Below, in pieces: positions 59,295-64,000 of a stretch of DNA of 64,000 bases. Numbering within the stretch: position 1 is the first letter of the stretch; each line of letters begins with the position of its first letter. The position numbers and the translations under genes are program-made. Origin of the DNA: Bacteroidia bacterium (GTDB taxonomy: Bacteria > Bacteroidota > Bacteroidia > J057); the NCBI GenBank assembly GCA_041391665.1, contig JAWKNO010000002.1, positions 2,604,001-2,668,000 of the forward strand, in the 5' to 3' direction. The notes beneath the pieces were generated by a model. It saw nothing but the letters and a program-made list of their open reading frames with translations, did no database searches and was not told the DNA's origin.

Positions 59295-62200
59295 ATGAAT
59301 CAAAACCTTAATTGGTCTCTTTTCGATGGAGATCGCTTTCAAAGGCTCTGCAATGCCTTAGTTATTCATGATGTTTCCAAACACGCGAAAGTCTTCACGG
59401 CACCCGGAAAGGATGGAGGCATTGATGAACTATACGAAGGCGAATATGCTGGTAAAGATGGAAAATGGCGGTTCCAAGCGAAATTCCATAATACAGATAA
59501 GAAAACCGCTTTTAATACTCTAAAATTAGACATCAAAAATGATATTGAAAAGAATTTTCAGAATGAGGATCATGTAATTTTTCTTACTAACACCGATTTT
59601 CTACCCCAAAAGATTCAAGAACTTGAAAACCTCGGTAAGAAGGTTGCCAAGGATTCTCATGACAAGGAACCAAATATTGAGGTATGGGATGGTGGAAAAA
59701 TCGAAGCACTACTCATGGGGCACCCAATCATATACCGTACTTTCTTTGGAGATAGAGGTGCCATCATTGTACCCTATCGTGAAAAATTTTCAGAACAACT
59801 CGATCCTGAAAATAAGGGCCCCTTCAATTTTCATAACCCTTTCGCCGGAAGGAAGGATGAAATTGAAACACTAAAGTCTTTTCTTTCCAATGACAAGAAA
59901 TCTGTGATTTCAGTTGTCGGGTCTGGTGGATATGGGAAAACCCGATTAATTGTGGATTTCTTTAGGATCATTGATCGGGAGAAACCTGATTGGCATTGTT
60001 ACGCTTTTCTGACGCAGATGGGATTTGATCCCTCTGAATTTCGGAGATCTCTGATGGGTAGGAACAAGTTTTTGATTCTTGTCGATGATGCTCATGCCTT
60101 CTCAAACCTAAAAGACATTGTTTCAATAGTCAGACTTCCCGAATTCAAGGGGCGCATAAAAATTATCCTAACTACGAGAATCCCGTTATTTGATAAAATT
60201 ATGGCTGAATTCTCTATTCATGAGGAACTTAAGGAAGACTTAATTCTTGGCTCACTTAAACAGGCAGAAGCATATTTGGCATGTGCCCTACTTCTTGGTG
60301 AAAATGATTATAAACCGAGTGAATTAGCTTGGCTGGCTCGAAGATCCGGAGGAGTGCCATTGGTAATCACGGCTCTTTGTTATACGATCAAAAAATCAGG
60401 CAGTTCATCGAAAATATTTGAAGATAAGGATCTGAATTTCGGCCAAGCAATTGAAAAATATGTAGATGAGGTAATCATAAAGATTAAAAAGGAAACAGGT
60501 CTGAAATCGAAGATCATTAAAAAATGTATTTGGCTTCTTTCGATCATTTCTCCATTTACGCTACAGAATAAAGGCCAGTTTATTGGCAATTTCCTTGAAC
60601 TAAAAACCAGTAGGCTAAAGAAGTTGCTCAAAGCTCTCGTCAAATCGTTTCTTCTTGATGAAATTCATCAGGAAGGCATGATGATATATTACGAAAGGGA
60701 TCCAGAAATTCTGTTGTTGGATGATCGAGAAGTTCAAGGGGACAATCAAACTTATTGGGCGGTCCCAAACATATATTATTCCATCCAGCCTGATCCCTTT
60801 GCTGATCAAATCATTAACTGGTTCACGGATGATGAGAAGCTGATGGAGGAACTACTTTCCACGGAAGGTGTAAGTCCATACCTGAAAAATGTAATTCAGA
60901 ATCTATTTGAAACTAAAGAAATCAATCCTGGTAATTCTGAAGTTGCTTTAAGGGTTCTTAAAGTATATATCGAGCGCCTTAAGGAAGAAATTGGAGATGC
61001 TGATCTCTATTATTGGGATGAATTACTGTCCATCGGAAAAAACCTTGCTCATATTTTACCCCAATATTCGTTCACTATTTTGGATGCCGTTATGTTCGTT
61101 TCTAAGAACAGAAATCATCCAATCCACAAATTAGTGGCCGAGAAAGAAAAGGAAAAGAGCTTCCTTCAGTATAACCTATCATCTATTACACAGATTTCGG
61201 TCCAGCTTTCAATTTCACTAAACCTTATACCGGAGATTTTTAAAAGAGTCCTAATTCTCTCAAGGGCTGAGGGAAACTGGGATTTATTGAAACAATGTTT
61301 CCTGATTCGAGATGTGGACCTTTACCAAAGTGAGGGCGTTACTCCTTTAGTAAGACAAAATTCCCTTCTGAAGTTAATCATGGGAAATGAAATATCTCCG
61401 AAAGAACAACAAGAAATACTGGTCACTTTGTCAGAAGAATTACTTAAGACAAGTTTTTCACAAACAATAGATGTCAAAGAAAGAGGAGAACTATACGGCG
61501 CCATGATGTTTGCATCCTTGCATCTTCCTGACCACCCCCAAGTTCACGAATTCAGACTCAATTATTTATCCATTTTGATTCATTTCTTTAGAAGCGACCA
61601 AAATCCTGCGAATCGAGAAAAAATCCTCAAAGCAATAGTCAAAGCACATGAGGACTTGCAATATCGTTCTAATCGGTATATCAGGGCAGAAGAAGGATCG
61701 GAAACTTTCGGAGGTATAGAGGAGGCGAAGAAAATCATTGACTTCTTTACTGAAATTGCTTTTGAAGTATATGGGTTTCTTTTCAGAGCCAAACTTGGAA
61801 AAGAGAGAATAAGTACAGGTTCAGATGAATTTCATGAAATCCGCGACAAATATGAGGTACTATTTAACCAACTTGAAACGGGCAAATCCATTTTCGAAGA
61901 ATTGTCCTTGATGCTTTATTCTGGAAGAAATTGGACGCGAGATGAAGATAAATTCCAAAAGCTAATCAGCTCATATTCAAACGAGGAAGAAGCCATAACT
62001 GACATTCTAAAGCTAGACTCTTACGATCAGATGTTTGAAAAGAAGGGGCATGAACGTGGGGCATCAATTTTAATTTGTCGGATTGGAGGGGATAGCGATC
62101 TAAAACTTGAAATCCTCTACCCCAGACTCTTAGAGTTGAACCAAAAGTTAGCGCTTTCCGATGGAACAGATTGGTTGGCAAGAATTTATTTTCATGATAA

Positions 62201-63308
62201 AGGCTCAAAGGAATTTTTTCGCAACAAGATCAATTTTTTGCTGGGGATAGGTTCCAGAAGTTCTTTGTTAAGCATTCTTGAGGTTTATTATCAAGGGATT
62301 TTGGAAAAAGGAATGGCTAAAATGACCGAAGATGATTTTTCAACCCTGAAGAGGATTTTTTCAGAGTTTTCCACCTTAGTAAAATCATCAGAGGAAGGGA
62401 CCATTGAGAATAGGATCCACGATAAACTCAGTATCCTGGTGCCTTTGATGGTCAAATCCGACCGAAAGGAATTCCTGCATTACCTGCTAAATTTCCTGTC
62501 AAATGCTTGCTCAGGTAAAACTGATCATATTTTGGGCCATTTTTTTGATGCAGAAAATGAATTTGATGAGGAATTCCTGATTGACTTATTGTACAATCAT
62601 TCTCCCAATCTTGACATATACCGGGAAGGATATCACCTTGCCAAGATACTTGACTATTTCTTCGCCAAGCGTGGCTTCGATTGGGTTCTTCAATTTAGTG
62701 AACGGAGATTGGAGATCAGAGTAGAGCGTGAGGCAGAATACGCCAATACATACTATGGTGTTTACGGAAAAAGGAATTTCGATTTTAATCGACCAGAATT
62801 CCTGAAGGATATAGGGAACCAGAATGCAATATTCAAGAGTGCCTTAAAATGGTACATGAAATTAGATTCAGAAAAAGCTCATTTTTTGGTGGAAGACCCT
62901 TGGCAAATCTTAAGGACATTTGTGTCTGACACCATTGACATTGATTTCTTAAAAGATGAACTTGGTCATTGGATAGGCAAAAACCAAAATGTCGACACGA
63001 TATTTAGGTTCACATTGGCTCTTGTTTTGTTCCGAAATCAACTCTCTACCCTTCAGCCAAGGATAATAGAAGCAAACAGGATAATTGATCATAATTTCAA
63101 AGATTTGGTTGGCAAAGGAACATTGGATAAATATGACCTTGAGGGAAGGGATACAGCATACATTCAATTTGTACATCTTCTACTCCGGTTCAATGAAGAA
63201 CCATTTATTACGGGAAAGGAACGAACAGCAAAACTTATGTCAGAAATTCTTTTCAGCGAACTCCACCTTTTTCCCAAGTTAGAATTTGAAGATCTATTTG
63301 GGAAATAA
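59295..63308 (+). CDS. PD-(D/E)xK nuclease-STAND NTPase fusion (Avs-like putative anti-phage protein)
   Basis: A 1337-residue protein. Residues about 1-150 resemble an Mrr-type PD-(D/E)xK nuclease: GKDGGIDELYEGEY (Asp44) and WRFQAKF (Gln61, Lys63). Residues about 180-400 form a STAND/AAA-like NTPase: Walker A GSGGYGKT at 209-216, Walker B FLILVDDAH at 259-267, sensor region ILTTRIPLFD, and a GxP motif in RRSGGVPLVITALC. The last 900 residues are long alpha-helical repeats with no clear family, as in the sensor regions of Avs and NLR-like defence proteins. It would detect a phage protein and then cut nucleic acid (inference by architecture). It stands alone, next to an IS3 remnant. Confidence 0.82.
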   Translation: MNQNLNWSLFDGDRFQRLCNALVIHDVSKHAKVFTAPGKDGGIDELYEGEYAGKDGKWRFQAKFHNTDKKTAFNTLKLDIKNDIEKNFQNEDHVIFLTNTDFLPQKIQELENLGKKVAKDSHDKEPNIEVWDGGKIEALLMGHPIIYRTFFGDRGAIIVPYREKFSEQLDPENKGPFNFHNPFAGRKDEIETLKSFLSNDKKSVISVVGSGGYGKTRLIVDFFRIIDREKPDWHCYAFLTQMGFDPSEFRRSLMGRNKFLILVDDAHAFSNLKDIVSIVRLPEFKGRIKIILTTRIPLFDKIMAEFSIHEELKEDLILGSLKQAEAYLACALLLGENDYKPSELAWLARRSGGVPLVITALCYTIKKSGSSSKIFEDKDLNFGQAIEKYVDEVIIKIKKETGLKSKIIKKCIWLLSIISPFTLQNKGQFIGNFLELKTSRLKKLLKALVKSFLLDEIHQEGMMIYYERDPEILLLDDREVQGDNQTYWAVPNIYYSIQPDPFADQIINWFTDDEKLMEELLSTEGVSPYLKNVIQNLFETKEINPGNSEVALRVLKVYIERLKEEIGDADLYYWDELLSIGKNLAHILPQYSFTILDAVMFVSKNRNHPIHKLVAEKEKEKSFLQYNLSSITQISVQLSISLNLIPEIFKRVLILSRAEGNWDLLKQCFLIRDVDLYQSEGVTPLVRQNSLLKLIMGNEISPKEQQEILVTLSEELLKTSFSQTIDVKERGELYGAMMFASLHLPDHPQVHEFRLNYLSILIHFFRSDQNPANREKILKAIVKAHEDLQYRSNRYIRAEEGSETFGGIEEAKKIIDFFTEIAFEVYGFLFRAKLGKERISTGSDEFHEIRDKYEVLFNQLETGKSIFEELSLMLYSGRNWTRDEDKFQKLISSYSNEEEAITDILKLDSYDQMFEKKGHERGASILICRIGGDSDLKLEILYPRLLELNQKLALSDGTDWLARIYFHDKGSKEFFRNKINFLLGIGSRSSLLSILEVYYQGILEKGMAKMTEDDFSTLKRIFSEFSTLVKSSEEGTIENRIHDKLSILVPLMVKSDRKEFLHYLLNFLSNACSGKTDHILGHFFDAENEFDEEFLIDLLYNHSPNLDIYREGYHLAKILDYFFAKRGFDWVLQFSERRLEIRVEREAEYANTYYGVYGKRNFDFNRPEFLKDIGNQNAIFKSALKWYMKLDSEKAHFLVEDPWQILRTFVSDTIDIDFLKDELGHWIGKNQNVDTIFRFTLALVLFRNQLSTLQPRIIEANRIIDHNFKDLVGKGTLDKYDLEGRDTAYIQFVHLLLRFNEEPFITGKERTAKLMSEILFSELHLFPKLEFEDLFGK

Positions 63309-63541
63309 ATAACTTCTTTTCCACATCCACCTTCAGTTACATCCAGTTACTGACTGTTATCTAGGGGTATTGCTAGGAATAGCTTATCCACTTACATTGA
63401 CTTTATGAGTTCAACTTCGGAATATATAGCCACCTGTAAAAACCTGCTTTGTAAGGGTAAGTAAATGAAAAATAATATCACCCCTACAGACGCAAAAAAC
63501 GCTTAAATAATTAAATTTAAGCGTTTTTCTAATGTTAAAAG
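63309..63541. other. Intergenic, contains a hairpin terminator
   Basis: This stretch has no protein-coding frame. A perfect 14-bp stem is listed separately at 63495-63528. Confidence 0.5.
63495..63528. terminator. Perfect 14-bp hairpin, bidirectional terminator
   Basis: AAAAACGCTTAAAT (63495-63508) pairs exactly with ATTTAAGCGTTTTT (63515-63528), with the loop AATTAA. Each strand ends with a T-run, so it can stop transcription from the STAND gene and from tRNA-Asp. Confidence 0.85.
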
Positions 63542-63615
63542 CGGTCCGGACGGGACTCGAACCCGCGACCCCGTGCGTGACAGGCACGTATTCTAACCAA
63601 CTGAACTACCGAACC
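63542..63615 (-). tRNA. tRNA-Asp (anticodon GTC)
   Basis: A 74-nt tRNA on the minus strand, GGTTCGG...CCGGACCG. The acceptor stem is complete, the anticodon loop CTGTCAC gives GTC, and the T-arm has GGTTCGAGTCC. No CCA is encoded. Confidence 0.96.
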
Positions 63616-63637
63616 GTTGCAATTCTCAATTGCGTTG

Positions 63638-63667
63638 CAAAGTTATGTGGTTTTTTCTTTTATGCAA
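63638..63667 (-). promoter_or_regulatory. Promoter of tRNA-Asp
   Basis: On the minus strand TTG (63667-63665), 19 bp, TAACTTTG (63645-63638). This is an exact match to the Bacteroidota consensus spacing. The tRNA begins 22 bp further on. Confidence 0.75.
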
Positions 63668-63686
63668 TAGTCGGATGAAAAAAATG

Positions 63687-63998
63687 TTAAGAATTATCAC
63701 CTGTTTGTGTGCCGGAAGGCATAATATCCTCTTTTTCAGATACGTAGCTTTCCTGTGTTTTTTCTCTAAATTGTATCTCCCACGGACCCGCCATCCAGTC
63801 AATCGTCCATAGCCCCCACATTCGGGAGATTCCGTCAAACTGACCTTTATAATTTACACTGTGTTTATCAATATACTGCTTAAGGATATTGACCGATAAA
63901 TCCTCAGACAGGATACCGGAAAGGATAAACATTCCTACCACATCGTATCCTGAGCCGGAAATGCTGTTGCCATCGATGGATATCAGAAGTCCTTCCAT
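63687..63998 (-). CDS. Hypothetical protein, may extend past the window
   Basis: A 103-residue frame on the minus strand that starts two bases from the window edge. It reads EGLLISIDGNSISGSGYDVV, GMFILSGILSEDLSVNILKQ, then YKGQFDGISRMWGLWTIDWM and AGPWEIQFREKT. No family known to me. The ATG at 63998 could be the true start, but a longer form cannot be excluded. It lies about 20 bp upstream of the tRNA-Asp promoter, on the same strand. Confidence 0.5.
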   Translation of the reverse strand: MEGLLISIDGNSISGSGYDVVGMFILSGILSEDLSVNILKQYIDKHSVNYKGQFDGISRMWGLWTIDWMAGPWEIQFREKTQESYVSEKEDIMPSGTQTGDNS

Positions 63999-64000
63999 TT

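Noticed and set aside
63542..63615. tRNA-Asp as an integration site
   Set aside because: I see no duplicate of its 3' end in the window and no integrase next to it.

Overview
The window looks like chromosomal DNA of a Bacteroidota bacterium, most likely a Saprospiria-like lineage (my inference). The reasons are a TonB receptor with an N-terminal carboxypeptidase-like domain, a subtilase with GEVEDY-type modules and a type IX secretion (T9SS) tail, a b558-type SdhCAB complex, promoters of the TTG-N19/20-TAnnTTTG type, an almost complete absence of Shine-Dalgarno sites except a strong one before rpsU, and Rhs proteins with the 'DYYPFG..MPGRS' core text.

Layout. 1-22.8 kb: a 5'-truncated FtsX-type permease, a lipoprotein, a TonB receptor, a Uma2-type protein, an alpha/beta hydrolase with an M16 protease, ThpR, a large secreted PD40/Ig-like protein, a T9SS subtilase, a conserved secreted protein, and an efflux operon (adaptor, MacB-like permease, TolC) with no ATPase gene of its own. 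22.9-33.2 kb: an AT-rich accessory island holding six displaced Rhs C-terminal tips, all on the + strand, each followed by a small probable immunity gene. The tips are joined by near-identical Rhs core DNA, hairpin repeats and IS3-type transposase remnants, and a HigBA-like toxin-antitoxin pair lies between tips 1 and 2. 33.4-58.7 kb: mostly housekeeping genes: enolase, a nitrilase-family amidase, an inositol-monophosphatase-like enzyme, a DUF6602-like/ankyrin fusion, an ABC ATPase, an AraC regulator, sdhCAB, FkbM methyltransferase-aroA-proC, rpsU, a Xer recombinase-HPF pair, an M42 peptidase, a rhodanese lipoprotein followed by a split YeeE/YedE thiosulfate importer, tRNA-Leu, a GNAT enzyme, a D-2-hydroxyacid dehydrogenase and a PAS histidine kinase. 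58.7-63.3 kb: a stranded IS3 orfA with one terminal repeat, then a 1337-residue protein joining a PD-(D/E)xK nuclease-like domain to a STAND NTPase, a likely Avs-like anti-phage protein. 63.5-64 kb: a hairpin terminator, tRNA-Asp and the start of another gene.

How the parts work together. The Rhs island reads as an archive of interbacterial toxin tips with their immunity genes, probably fed by recombination with a full-length rhs gene outside the window. Three tips have secreted or lipoprotein partners (four if the 147-residue partner of the lysozyme-like tip is counted), which fits toxins acting in the cell envelope; one has a soluble acidic partner and one a two-helix membrane partner. Two of the six tips carry frameshifts. 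The island and the STAND gene are the main accessory, conflict-related content; the rest is conserved metabolism, envelope and translation.
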